Shown here piece by piece: positions 43,946-53,026 of a stretch of DNA of 64,000 bases. How positions within the stretch are numbered: the stretch's first letter is position 1; each line of letters starts with the position of its first letter. A model generated the notes under the pieces. The model did not search any database and was not told where the DNA came from. It saw nothing but the letters and a program-made list of their open reading frames with translations. The stretch is from Phycisphaerae bacterium (GTDB lineage: Bacteria; Planctomycetota; Phycisphaerae; UBA1845; Fen-1342), in the NCBI GenBank assembly GCA_028279405.1, contig JANQNU010000072.1:19570-83569 (forward strand), in the 5' to 3' direction. The position numbers and the translations under genes are program-made.

Positions 43946-45310
43946 CTACTCCGATGCCGGCAGGAGCGCGGATTCCGCCGACGCGATTCGCGCGGCGACG
44001 TTAGCGCACTGCGACCGTAGCGCCGTACATTCGTCCCGAATCGCGTCCCAGATGGTATTCGCGACGCCAGTCGGATTATCGCGCCATTCTCGCGCGCGAT
44101 TGGCGTCGAACCGGCCACCGCGCACTTCGTCCGCGATGCGACGATAGGCCTCGCGAAACGGCACGCCGGCCGTGGTGAGCGCGAGGGCCGCATGTGTTGC
44201 ATACAGCTCCGGTCGCATCGCCGTTTGGAGTCGGTCGCGGTCGACCGTGAAGTCGGCGATCACCCGCGTCGCAATCAGCAACATGTCCGGCAACTCCTCG
44301 GCGGTGCGGATCGGCGGTTCCTTCGTCAGCTGCAAGTCGCGGTGGTAGCCGGACGTGAGCCCGGCCGTGACCGCTTCCAACTCCGACAGCCGGGTGCGCA
44401 GCCGGGCCCCGCGTGCCCGCAACAGCTCCAGCACGTCCGGGTTGCGCTTCTGCGGCATGATCGAAGATCCGGTCGTCAGTGCATCAGGCAGGCCGATGAA
44501 TCCAAACTCCGCGGTTGCAAACAGGATCAGATCGCTGCTGAGCTTCTCCAACAGCGTCGCGAAATCGGCGGCCACCCGGACGAAATACTTCTCCATGCGT
44601 CCGCGGCTGTTCTGAACATCGATCGCGCTGCGCTGCACTCGCGTGAAGCCGAGCAACGACGCGGTGTATTCACGATCGAGCGGCAGCGGTACACCGTAGC
44701 CCGCGCCGGTCCCGAGCGGGCACGAATCCAGACGACCCAGCAGATCGAGCAGCGCACGGTATTGCTCGAGTGCGGCTTCCGCCAAGGCGTGCAGCCAAGC
44801 GCCGACGGTGGACGGCATCGCCGGCTGCAGGTGCGTGTACCCGGGCATCGGCACGTTGCCGTCGACCGCCGCCCGCTGCGCGAGCGCCTCGATGAAACGA
44901 TGCACCTGCGGCGCCCAATCGAGTGCATGATGTCGCATGAACAGACGCAGAGCCGTCGCGACCTGGTCATTCCGTGAACGGCCCGCATGGATCTTCTCGC
45001 CCGCGGCGCCACAGGAGCGGATCAACTCCGCCTCGATCGCGGTATGACAGTCTTCCAGTTCCGCGGGTATCGCGAACGCGCCGTCACGGGCGCGGGCGTC
45101 AATCGTCGCGAGGCCTGTTAACAGCGAGCCCAGTTCGGATGCGTCGAGCAGACCGGCGCGCGACAGCGTACGAGCATGGGCCGCCGAACCGAGACAATCC
45201 CAATGAACCAATCGGCGATCCCAGTAGGGGTCGTCGCCGACGGTGAAGCGGTGAATGGCGGCGTCAAGTGCCGCGCCCTTCTCCCAAAGCCGGGTGGCGT
45301 CCGTGCTCAT
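43946..45310 (-). CDS. argH: Argininosuccinate lyase
   Basis: 454 residues, cytoplasmic tetramer that releases fumarate to give arginine. Seen: the family signature GSSIMPQKRNPDVLE, AGRSRNDQVATALRLFMR, MPGYTHLQPAMPSTVGAWLHALAEA, and active-site Ser/His context typical of the fumarase/aspartase superfamily. Start ATG at 45310 overlaps the stop of the M20 gene by 4 nt. Last arginine gene of the operon. Confidence 0.97.
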   Translation of the reverse strand: MSTDATRLWEKGAALDAAIHRFTVGDDPYWDRRLVHWDCLGSAAHARTLSRAGLLDASELGSLLTGLATIDARARDGAFAIPAELEDCHTAIEAELIRSCGAAGEKIHAGRSRNDQVATALRLFMRHHALDWAPQVHRFIEALAQRAAVDGNVPMPGYTHLQPAMPSTVGAWLHALAEAALEQYRALLDLLGRLDSCPLGTGAGYGVPLPLDREYTASLLGFTRVQRSAIDVQNSRGRMEKYFVRVAADFATLLEKLSSDLILFATAEFGFIGLPDALTTGSSIMPQKRNPDVLELLRARGARLRTRLSELEAVTAGLTSGYHRDLQLTKEPPIRTAEELPDMLLIATRVIADFTVDRDRLQTAMRPELYATHAALALTTAGVPFREAYRRIADEVRGGRFDANRAREWRDNPTGVANTIWDAIRDECTALRSQCANVAARIASAESALLPASE

Positions 45311-46455
45311 GCGGTGGGCTCCTTGCGGCCGCGGTCGTCGGAGGAGGATCCTGCAGCGAGCCGTTCGTGGTCCAACGGGGTGACTTCCGTCGCAGCTTCG
45401 GCAAAGTATGCGCGAATGATCTCTTCATATGCGGCGGCGCCGGCGCGCAACTCCTCGGGACGGATGTATTCGTTGGGCGTGTGTGAACGTGGCGAGTGAC
45501 CGGGCCCGATCTTGACCGCCGGAATCCCGTTCAAAAAGACCATATCGCTCATCGCCGGGCTGCCGGCGGGGACCGCTTCGGGCAAGGCGCGAGAAACGGC
45601 GCGAACGATCGCCGCGGTCGGAGCCGTTCCGATCGGGACCAGTCGATCGCTGTGGACGACGAGTTCGCTTTCGAGCACGGCCGCCAGCCGCCGAGTCAGC
45701 GAAGCGTGGTCTTCGAGCGGCGTGGTTCGAATATCGAGCGTGAACTCGCAACGGTCGGGGATCACGTTTCGCGCTACGCCGCCCGTCATCGTGGTGACGT
45801 TCGCGTGGCAGCGCCCGAGCTGGGTATGCGTTGCTCCCCAATCGAAGTCCGACAAGCGTGCGATGTCACGCGCCGCGGTAACGATCGCATTCTCGGCAAC
45901 TTCCGGCGGCGTGTTGGCCGGGTGCGCGCTGCGGCCGCCTGCAATGCAGCGGAGGATCAGCAGACCGCGCTGCGCGATCATCGGCGTCAGATCGGTCGGC
46001 TCGCCGACGATGCCGGCGTCGAGCGGTCCGAGGCGGTCGAGCACTGTCCCCAGGCCGGCGCCCGTGTTTTCCTCCTCGGCGGTGAGTGCCAGGACGACCG
46101 TACCGCCCAAGGCAGCGCCGGCGTCGAGTCGCTGTCGGATCGCAAGCACCGCCTCGATCAACGCCGTCACGCAGCCCTTGGCATCGTTGGCGCCCAGACC
46201 GACGAGCCGGCCATCGACCTCACGCAGCGTCCAAGGGTCCGCCGTCCAGCCTTCTCCCGGGGGGACCGTATCGAGGTGCGAATTGAGCAGCAGGCGCGGT
46301 CGTTCCCGATCGCCGACGGTGCACCAGACGTTGTTCCCCTCGCGCTGCACGTCCAGGCCGGCATCGTGAAGCATGCGCGAAACAAGGTCTGCGATCTCGT
46401 CCTCTTCCCGCGACAGGCTCTTCGTCTCCACAAGCTGGCGAAGCCGTTCGATCAT
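45307..46455 (-). CDS. M20 metallo-deacylase, probable N-acyl-citrulline deacylase
   Basis: 382 residues from ATG 46455; longer in-frame starts overlap argB. M20/ArgE-DapE-LysK family: LLLNSHLDTVPPG, GLGANDAKGCVTALI, ALTAEEENTGAGLG, GEPTDL and SDMVFLNGIPAVKIGPGHSPRSHTPNEYI carry the di-zinc ligands (His, Asp, Glu-Glu, Glu, His). ArgE (acetylornithine deacetylase) is the default name, but it sits with an acylornithine carbamoyltransferase. As in Xanthomonas, where an ArgE-like enzyme deacylates acetylcitrulline, the expected substrate here is N-acetyl- or N-succinyl-citrulline. Overlaps argB and argH by 4 nt each. Confidence 0.85.
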   Translation of the reverse strand: MIERLRQLVETKSLSREEDEIADLVSRMLHDAGLDVQREGNNVWCTVGDRERPRLLLNSHLDTVPPGEGWTADPWTLREVDGRLVGLGANDAKGCVTALIEAVLAIRQRLDAGAALGGTVVLALTAEEENTGAGLGTVLDRLGPLDAGIVGEPTDLTPMIAQRGLLILRCIAGGRSAHPANTPPEVAENAIVTAARDIARLSDFDWGATHTQLGRCHANVTTMTGGVARNVIPDRCEFTLDIRTTPLEDHASLTRRLAAVLESELVVHSDRLVPIGTAPTAAIVRAVSRALPEAVPAGSPAMSDMVFLNGIPAVKIGPGHSPRSHTPNEYIRPEELRAGAAAYEEIIRAYFAEAATEVTPLDHERLAAGSSSDDRGRKEPTA

Positions 46456-47444
46456 ACCGGTCCGGCCGCCTTCCCGCCGGTGATGGGCGTCGCTGCCGTC
46501 GCCTGACCGACGACCGACTTGGCCACCGCTACGCCAGGCGCGGCGCCATCGCGCTGGGCGACCAGTAACGTGCCGCATCCCTCGTTCGTGAAGACCTCGC
46601 CGAGCAACGTGTCCGGCGTCAGACCGTTGACGATGTGTACGCGCGGCACGCCGCCGTTCAATGCGTCGGCGCAGGCTGCGAGCTTGGGCAGCATCCCGCC
46701 ACTGATCACGCCGTCCGTGATCAGCGTCTCGAGCTCCGGAAGTGCCAGGTATGACTGAAGCGTCGCGGGGTCGCGCGCGTCGCGCAATACGCCGTCGACG
46801 TTGGTCACGAGGAAGTACTTGGCGGCCTGCAGCGCGATCGCGATGCGGGCGGCGACCGTGTCGGCGTTGACGTTCAGCACCGTTCCGTCCGGGCCGCCTG
46901 CAAGCGAGCAGACGATCGGCAGCATGCCGCCGTCGAGCAGATGCTGCAACGGATGCGGATCGACCTGTTCGATGTCGCCGACATGCCCGAAATCAACCTC
47001 GCGCGTCGTTCCGGTCGCAGGGTCGGTGAAGTCACCAACCGGTCGCTTGCGTGCACAGATCAGCCCGGCATCCACTCCCGTGAGACCCACGGCCGACACT
47101 CCCGCCTTCTGGAACGCGGCGACGAGGTCCGTGTTGACCGTTCCGGCGAAGGTCATCTTCACAACTTCGAGCGTCTCGTCATCCGTGATCCGCCGACCCG
47201 CGAACACCTCGGGCATGATGCCGAGCCGTTTGCTCAACGCCGTCGCCTGCGCACCGCCGCCGTGAACGACGACGATGCGAATGCCCAACTGGTGGAGCGA
47301 TACGAGCTGGTCCACGATGTTGTCGAGCACCGGCCCTGGCGTGCACATCCGTCCGCCGAGCTTGAGGACGAAAGTCCGTCCTCGGTTGGCGCGAATATAG
47401 GGGACCGCTTCGCGCAGCGACTTCAGGTTGTTTTGAATGTGCAT
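46452..47444 (-). CDS. argB: N-acetylglutamate kinase
   Basis: 330 residues, phosphorylates N-acylglutamate in arginine synthesis. Seen: FVLKLGGRM, IVVVHGGGAQATALSKRLG, AGTVNTDLVAAFQKAG, LNVNADTVAARIAIALQAAKYFLVTNVDGVL and ISGGMLPKLAACADAL, all standard for the amino acid kinase fold of ArgB. The N-terminal helix before the fold may mark the arginine-sensitive class. A C-terminal Ala/Gly-rich tail is extra. Might act on succinyl-glutamate if the pathway uses succinyl groups. Confidence 0.95.
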   Translation of the reverse strand: MHIQNNLKSLREAVPYIRANRGRTFVLKLGGRMCTPGPVLDNIVDQLVSLHQLGIRIVVVHGGGAQATALSKRLGIMPEVFAGRRITDDETLEVVKMTFAGTVNTDLVAAFQKAGVSAVGLTGVDAGLICARKRPVGDFTDPATGTTREVDFGHVGDIEQVDPHPLQHLLDGGMLPIVCSLAGGPDGTVLNVNADTVAARIAIALQAAKYFLVTNVDGVLRDARDPATLQSYLALPELETLITDGVISGGMLPKLAACADALNGGVPRVHIVNGLTPDTLLGEVFTNEGCGTLLVAQRDGAAPGVAVAKSVVGQATAATPITGGKAAGPV

Positions 47445-47503
47445 CGTCAGCTCCTCGTTCGTTCAGTTCGCTGATGCAGGCGCATGCCCGCACTGTCCTT
47501 CGT

Positions 47504-48502
47504 TCACCCATTCAAGAGCCGCTGGATGATCGCGGCCTGTGTCCACAGTCGATTCTCCGCCTGGTCGACGACGACACAACGTGTGTCATCGAGCGCCGCA
47601 TCTGTGATGACCACATTCCGTCGGACCGGCAGGCAGTGCATCAGCAGTGCGTTCCGGCCCAGGTGATCGGTACCCACAGTCCAGTCCGAGTGTCGCGCAA
47701 AGCTTTCCGTCTGGGCCGGGGCGTCGTTGTAGTGCTGAGTGGCGCCCCAGCTCTTGACGTACAGGACGTCCGCATCGCGGCAGACGGCGCGCTGTTCCGT
47801 CGTTACGTCAACCTGCGTGCCGGCGTCGGCACACCATGCACTCACGCGGTCCAGGACGCCGGCGTTCAGGTCGTAGCCCGGTGGATGGGCGATCGTCACA
47901 TGCATCCCGGCACCGGCCGCCGCGAGGATCGCCGAGTGCGGTACGGCCATCGGCAAGGGCTTCACGTGGGGGGCCCAGGAGAGCACGAACCGCTTGCCGC
48001 GCGGATCGCCGAGCTTCTCTTGCACCGTCATCCAATCCGCAAGGCCTTGGCAAGGGTGCTCGACCGCGGACTCCATGTTGATGAGCGGGACGGTCGCATA
48101 TTGTGCGAACGACCGAATCACGGCGTCTTGCGCATCCTCGCGCGCATCGTGCAGCCTTGCGAAGGTCCGCACGGCGAGCAGATCTCCATAACGGCTCAGC
48201 ACCGGGGAGGCCTCGCGCACGTGTTCAGCGAAGTCACCGTCCATGACGACCCCGTCACGATGCTCGAGTTTCCATGCGTCGCCTCCGACGTTGAGGCAGA
48301 TCGCATGTCCGCCGAAACGCAGCATTGCCGACTCGAACGAGGTCCGCGTCCGTAACGAGGGATTGAAGAAGACCATGGTCAGGATACGGTCGCCGATCGC
48401 GTCTTGCGCACTGCTCCGGCCGGATTTGAGCGCACATGCGTCACGAACCAGCGCCGCGAGTTCGGCAGGATCGTAGTCACCCATGCTCAGCCAGTGTCGC
48501 AT
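47504..48502 (-). CDS. N-acyl-L-ornithine carbamoyltransferase (AOTCase/SOTCase type)
   Basis: 332 residues. Carbamoyl-phosphate-binding motifs FFNPSLRTRTSFE (residues 45-57), HPCQ (149-152) and MHCLPVRRN are present. The sequence departs from ordinary ornithine carbamoyltransferase and matches the acetyl/succinyl-ornithine class: GGDAWKLEHRDGVVMDGD, LSWAPHVKPLPMAVPHS, YVKSWGA and VDQAENRLWTQAAI. Established: members of this class transfer carbamoyl to N-acetylornithine (Xanthomonas) or N-succinylornithine (Bacteroides), so acyl-citrulline is then deacylated. From memory, acyl choice depends on a residue in the loop before EH; here it is Ala92 (DFAEH), neither the Glu of the acetyl enzyme nor the Pro of the succinyl enzyme, so specificity is open. 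Confidence 0.88.
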   Translation of the reverse strand: MRHWLSMGDYDPAELAALVRDACALKSGRSSAQDAIGDRILTMVFFNPSLRTRTSFESAMLRFGGHAICLNVGGDAWKLEHRDGVVMDGDFAEHVREASPVLSRYGDLLAVRTFARLHDAREDAQDAVIRSFAQYATVPLINMESAVEHPCQGLADWMTVQEKLGDPRGKRFVLSWAPHVKPLPMAVPHSAILAAAGAGMHVTIAHPPGYDLNAGVLDRVSAWCADAGTQVDVTTEQRAVCRDADVLYVKSWGATQHYNDAPAQTESFARHSDWTVGTDHLGRNALLMHCLPVRRNVVITDAALDDTRCVVVDQAENRLWTQAAIIQRLLNG

Positions 48503-48503
48503 T

Positions 48504-49631
48504 TCAAGCTCCTATGTCGTCCAGGGCCGCGCCAAGCTCGTCGAGTGCTTCGGTCGGCGTGTTGATCGGCGGCAACAGCCGCAGGACGGAAGGGTCGCCA
48601 CTCGTGCCGGTGACAAAGCCGCGTTCCAACAAGTTGGACCAAAGGGGGCGTGCACTCCCATTCACCTGCAAGCCAAGCATGCAACCACGTCCGATGATCG
48701 CTGTTACCGGGCCGCGCCGCAGCACTTCCGTTGCATGTTGGCCAAGAGCCGCCGCACGATCCAGCAGTGAGTCGGCCGCGATCGCCTCGAGCACAGCCAG
48801 CAACGCGGCACAGGCGAGCGGGCCGCCGCCGAAGGTCGAGCCCAGATCGTCGGTCGCGACCCGCGCGCCGATTTCTTCCGTCATCAGCACGGCACCCATG
48901 GGGAAGCCATTGGCGATGCCCTTGGCCGTCGTCAACAGATCGGGCATGACGCCGTGGGCGCCCGCGGCGAAGGGCCGACCCAGACGTCCCATGCCGGTCT
49001 GGATCTCATCGAAGACCAGGAGTGTGCCGGTATCGTTACAGCGTTGACGAAGCGCGCCGAGGTACTCGGGCGTCAGTTCAATGACGCCGGCAATACTGAG
49101 AATGGGCTCGACGATGACCGCGGCAACAGACTCGTCGATCTGCGACAGGTCGTCGACGTCGTTGATCTGCAAGCGGCGCGCCGGGGTCAGCACGTCGGCA
49201 AACGGAGCGCGGAGTTTTTCGCTCGCCGTGGCCGACAGTGCGAGCAGCGTTCGGCCGTGAAAACCGCGCTCGAGGGCCGCGATCGTCGTGCGCCCGGTCT
49301 GCTGGATCGCGAGCTTCAACGCGTTCTCATTGGCCTCGGCTCCGGAATTGCAGAAGAAGACGCGCTCCAGCCCCGGCGGCGCGAACTGCGTGATCGCTTC
49401 CGCGGCGCGGTCGCGGATCTCCAGCGGTGCGACGTTCGAATAGAACGTGAGCTGACGGGCTTGTTCATGCAGCGCACGGACGACTGCGGGGTGTGCGTGT
49501 CCGAGCAGCGCGACCGCGTGTCCGCCGTAGAGGTCCCAGTAGCTGCGGCCTTTCGTGTCGCGCAGCCGGGCGCCGTCGCCGGTAGCGACCGTAAACGGAT
49601 ACTGCTTGTACGTCTCGACGTGTGGCGTCAT
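48504..49631 (-). CDS. argD: Acylornithine aminotransferase
   Basis: 375 residues, PLP-dependent class III aminotransferase converting N-acylglutamate semialdehyde to N-acylornithine. Seen: YWDLYGGHAVALLGHAHPAVV, FFCNSGAEANENALKLA, GFHGRTLLAL, LVFDEIQTGMGRLG, and the PLP-lysine motif LTTAKGIANGFPMGA, then STFGGGPLACAA. It fits between argC and the carbamoyltransferase, separated by 12 and 1 nt. Confidence 0.95.
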   Translation of the reverse strand: MTPHVETYKQYPFTVATGDGARLRDTKGRSYWDLYGGHAVALLGHAHPAVVRALHEQARQLTFYSNVAPLEIRDRAAEAITQFAPPGLERVFFCNSGAEANENALKLAIQQTGRTTIAALERGFHGRTLLALSATASEKLRAPFADVLTPARRLQINDVDDLSQIDESVAAVIVEPILSIAGVIELTPEYLGALRQRCNDTGTLLVFDEIQTGMGRLGRPFAAGAHGVMPDLLTTAKGIANGFPMGAVLMTEEIGARVATDDLGSTFGGGPLACAALLAVLEAIAADSLLDRAAALGQHATEVLRRGPVTAIIGRGCMLGLQVNGSARPLWSNLLERGFVTGTSGDPSVLRLLPPINTPTEALDELGAALDDIGA

Positions 49632-49643
49632 TTACGTGATCCC

Positions 49644-50708
49644 TTAGACCGGACGCAGCGCCGGTGTCCACAAGCCCGTAGTCTCGGCGAGTCCGCACAT
49701 CAGATTCAGGTTCTGGATTGCCGTGCCGGCCATGCCCTTGATGAGGTTGTCGAGAGCGGCCATGACAATCACCTGGCGCGCGCGGCACGCGACGCTGATG
49801 TCGCAGAAGTTCGACCCTACGACGTTCTGCAACGCCGGCGGGGCCTCGACGATCCGTACGAACGGGCTGTCGGCATAATACGCTCGGTATCGCTCGCGGA
49901 GCGCACTGTCGTCGACCGCATCGGGCAGCGTGAGGTGGACGGTCGCGTAGATTCCGCGGGCGGCGTCCATGCTCTGGGCGACAAAACTCGCTTGAATCCG
50001 CGCCCCGCCGGGATCGCCGAGTGCCTGCAGGATTTCGGGCTCGTGCTGGTGCGCCAATGGCTTGTACGCGACGAAGTTTGCATGGCGGGTCGGATGATGC
50101 GTCGCGGACTTGAGTTGCCGACCCGAGCCCGATGATCCCGTCTTGGTATCGAAGACGATCGTGCCATGGAAGTCGTCCGCTAACGGGGCGGTTGCGAGGA
50201 TGGCGGCGCTCGCGAGACAGCCGGGATTCGCGATGGCGCGCGCCCGACGAATATCGTCGCGTCCCAGTTCGGGCAATCCGTAGACGAAATCCGCGCGGCG
50301 CTGCTCCAGGAGCGCGGAGTCCGCGTAGTACCGCTGATGCAGCGATTTGTCTTTGAGTCGCAAATCGCCGGAGAGGTCGATGACGTAAAGGTTGTTCACG
50401 TCGCGCCGCCGACCGAGCTCGTTGAGCAGCGTGTTCAGTGCGGCGCCGCTATGGCCGTGGGGCAGGGCCGAGATCACGACGGCGTGTTCAGCCGCCAGAA
50501 GCCGCTCGAAGTCGATGTTTTCGGTGATGGGCAGGTCTTCGTAGAAGCCGCGCAGGTGCGGATGGACCGCGCCGAGCGACGAGCCGACCTGCGAAGAGGA
50601 CGTCAGGCCGACGACATCGACGGTCGGATGCTGTGTCAGCAGACGCAGCAACTCGCCGGCACCATAGCCGGTGGCTCCGAGGATCGCGACGTGGACGTTG
50701 TTGCTCAT
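49644..50708 (-). CDS. argC: N-acetyl-gamma-glutamyl-phosphate reductase
   Basis: 354 residues from ATG 50708, which overlaps the P-loop gene stop by 4 nt. Reduces N-acyl-glutamyl phosphate with NADPH. Seen: Rossmann motif VAILGATGYGAGELLRLL, ALPHGHSG, the catalytic Cys in ANPGCLASAAILA, and SGSGRQLKSATHH. Length and motifs are normal for the ArgC type I family. Confidence 0.96.
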   Translation of the reverse strand: MSNNVHVAILGATGYGAGELLRLLTQHPTVDVVGLTSSSQVGSSLGAVHPHLRGFYEDLPITENIDFERLLAAEHAVVISALPHGHSGAALNTLLNELGRRRDVNNLYVIDLSGDLRLKDKSLHQRYYADSALLEQRRADFVYGLPELGRDDIRRARAIANPGCLASAAILATAPLADDFHGTIVFDTKTGSSGSGRQLKSATHHPTRHANFVAYKPLAHQHEPEILQALGDPGGARIQASFVAQSMDAARGIYATVHLTLPDAVDDSALRERYRAYYADSPFVRIVEAPPALQNVVGSNFCDISVACRARQVIVMAALDNLIKGMAGTAIQNLNLMCGLAETTGLWTPALRPV

Positions 50709-51772
50709 GACACGGCCCGCGCGGCGCAATCGGTCACTTTCGTCGCGATGAACTCGCCGAGTTCACCGCCGCGGGTACGCGCGTTGATCGCGGTGACGCC
50801 GAGACGCTCCTTGACATAGCGGACGCCGACGTCGTTGTCGGTCGCAGGGCCGCTGATCACATCGATCGCGAGGCCGAACTGTTCCTTGAGGATTCGTCTG
50901 GCGCCCCAGGCGCCGACGGGATCATTGGCACAGACCACCAGGGCGGCTGCCGAACTCATGAGTCCGTGGTCGGCAAGGATTTCGGCGACGCCGTACTCGC
51001 CGTGCACGCCGTCGCCGAGTTCGGCGACGATCACCTCGGCTCCGGCTTGCTCGAGGTGCGCGAAGAGGGTGCGGGTGAGCGGGACGGCGTTGTCGCGCGT
51101 GGTGGAGACGATGCCGGCGTCGGTAAACGAAACGGACCAGGAGGCGCCGTAGTCGCGCATCTGGAGTACGTCGCGGCGCAACGACACCCCGGTGAGCTTA
51201 CAGGCGCCGACAGCGATTCGGCGTTTGGCCAGCTCACGGATGAGGCGACAGCCGGCGGTGGTCTTGCCGCTGTTCATGCAGGTACCGGCGATGAACACGA
51301 CCGGTACGTTCGTCGGGCTGCGGTTCTCGTGCGGCATGGTGATCGCGTTCATGCCGATGTGCGCCGGCACGCCGGTGCGCTGCTCGAAGTCGGGGAAGAC
51401 CTGGACGCCGCCGAGGATCTCGACGTCGAAGGCGCGTCCAACGTCCGGGTTCTCCGATGTGCAGCGGCCGATGACGCCGCCGATGTTCAGCAGCTGCAAG
51501 CGGTCTCCGGCGCGGACCTGGTTGGGGACCACGCCTGAGTATCCGTGTAGCGCGTTGCGGTGCCCGAAGACGCCGGCGATGACGTCGCCGTCGTGCAGCG
51601 CGATCAGTCGGCCGTGCACGTCCTCGAGCTGGTTGTAGGTTGTTTTCTCGCCGATGATTCGGCCGGCGACGATGTAACCCTCCTTGGCGATCACCTCGCT
51701 CGCGAGGCGCGCGTCGCGGCGCAGGGGTACGTTACCGGTTGCGGACGCGATCTTGTCGATCCAGACACGCAT
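50705..51772 (-). CDS. P-loop protein of unknown function in the arginine operon
   Basis: 355 residues from ATG 51772 (GGAG 8 nt upstream); GTG 51781 is an alternative overlapping argG. The N-terminal about 150 residues are beta-rich, with RLIALHDGDVIAGVFGHRNALHGYSGVVPNQVRAGDRLQLLNIGGVIG. The C-terminal half is a BioD/MobB-like P-loop domain: VFIAGTCMNSGKTTAGCRLIREL (Walker A GTCMNSGKTT), then VGACKLTG and VIVAELGDGVHGEYG. The layout is reminiscent of DUF1611-type proteins, some of which are reported to act as glutamate N-acetyltransferases in D-glutamate catabolism; I am not certain of that kinship. No N-acylglutamate synthase is seen in the operon, so this protein is a candidate for that step. 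It could instead be a regulator or GTPase. Confidence 0.6.
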   Translation of the reverse strand: MRVWIDKIASATGNVPLRRDARLASEVIAKEGYIVAGRIIGEKTTYNQLEDVHGRLIALHDGDVIAGVFGHRNALHGYSGVVPNQVRAGDRLQLLNIGGVIGRCTSENPDVGRAFDVEILGGVQVFPDFEQRTGVPAHIGMNAITMPHENRSPTNVPVVFIAGTCMNSGKTTAGCRLIRELAKRRIAVGACKLTGVSLRRDVLQMRDYGASWSVSFTDAGIVSTTRDNAVPLTRTLFAHLEQAGAEVIVAELGDGVHGEYGVAEILADHGLMSSAAALVVCANDPVGAWGARRILKEQFGLAIDVISGPATDNDVGVRYVKERLGVTAINARTRGGELGEFIATKVTDCAARAVS

Positions 51773-51777
51773 GGCAC

Positions 51778-52977
51778 TCACTCCGCTGTCGCTCGCACTT
51801 GCGCGAGCAGTTGGTCCTGTAGTCCGTAAAGCTTGCTGAACGCGGCAGCCTCGGCGCCGCCCCAGAGGGTCGATCCTTCGCCGTAGCGTGCGCGTTCGGG
51901 GTTCATTAACGAATAGGGGCTGGTTGCGCCGAGTACCGTCGCGTGGCCGTCGAACAGGCGCACGCGCACCTCGCCGTCGACCGTACGCTGCGACGACTCG
52001 AGGAACGCCTCGATGTCGCGCGCCAGCGGATCGAAATACCGCGCTTCGTGCAACATCGCACCGTACAGGTCGCCGATGGTGCGTTTCCAGAAGAGTTGCT
52101 GGCGGGAGAGCGTCAGCTTCTCGAGTTCGCGATGGGCGGCGATCAGGACGGTCGCGGCCGGTGCTTCGAACGCGACGCGGCCTTTGATGCCGACGATGGT
52201 ATCGCCGACGTGGACGCCGCGGCCGACGCCGTGCTTGCCGGCGCGCTCTTCCAGTGTCGCCAAAAGCGCTACCGGGGCCATTGACTCCCCGTCGAGTGCG
52301 ACGGGAACGCCGCCTTTGAAGCGAACGCTGATCTCGTCGGGGCTGCGCGGCCGATCGCTGGGCGCCGCCGTCAGGACGTACGCGTCTTCGGGCAGCACGC
52401 CGTCGCTACGATGGGTCTCGGCGCCGCCGATCGTCGCGCCCCATATGCCGCGGTTGACGGAGTAGGTCGTCGTGCGGACGGGGACATCGATGCCGCGCTG
52501 GGCCAGGTAATCGGTTTCTGCTGCTCTGCTCAACGACTGCGCCCGGATCGGCGTCACGATCTCGGCATGCGGTGCGACGACGCGGAAGGCCACGTCGAAA
52601 CGGACCTGATCGTTGCCCGCGCCGGTTGAGCCGTGCGCGAGGACGTCAGCGCCGATCTCCAGCGCGTGCTGCGCGCACAGCTTGGCCTGAACGACGCGCT
52701 CGGCCGAGACGCACAACGGGTAAACGTCCCCGCGGAGCGCGTTGGCAAAGATCAGGTAGCGCAGGAAGTCGTCGAAGAGTTGTTGACGGGCGTCGACGGT
52801 CGTGTGGCTATCGACCTTCAGTGCGTTGGCTCGGCGCTCGATGGCGGCGATCTCGTCCGCGGCGTTGTCGGTCTGCACCGTGACGGTGTGGACGTCGTAG
52901 CCCTGCTCGCGCAACCAGACCGCGCAATAGCTGGTGTCGAGTCCGCCGGAGAATGCAAGCACAGCCTTTGATTTCAT
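51778..52977 (-). CDS. argG: Argininosuccinate synthase
   Basis: 399 residues, ATP-dependent condensation of citrulline and aspartate. Seen: the PP-loop AVLAFSGGLDTSYCAVWL at the N terminus, LAHGSTGAGNDQVRFD, ERAGKHGVGRGVHVGDTIVGIKGR and ARYFDPLARDIEAFLESSQ. Type and length fit standard bacterial ArgG. It follows argR by 49 nt in the same direction and is probably controlled by the ARG box upstream of argR. Confidence 0.97.
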   Translation of the reverse strand: MKSKAVLAFSGGLDTSYCAVWLREQGYDVHTVTVQTDNAADEIAAIERRANALKVDSHTTVDARQQLFDDFLRYLIFANALRGDVYPLCVSAERVVQAKLCAQHALEIGADVLAHGSTGAGNDQVRFDVAFRVVAPHAEIVTPIRAQSLSRAAETDYLAQRGIDVPVRTTTYSVNRGIWGATIGGAETHRSDGVLPEDAYVLTAAPSDRPRSPDEISVRFKGGVPVALDGESMAPVALLATLEERAGKHGVGRGVHVGDTIVGIKGRVAFEAPAATVLIAAHRELEKLTLSRQQLFWKRTIGDLYGAMLHEARYFDPLARDIEAFLESSQRTVDGEVRVRLFDGHATVLGATSPYSLMNPERARYGEGSTLWGGAEAAAFSKLYGLQDQLLAQVRATAE

Positions 52978-53026
52978 AGGGTCACCTCAAGTCCAGTAAT
53001 GCCGTCCGAAGCGATTGAAGAACGGA

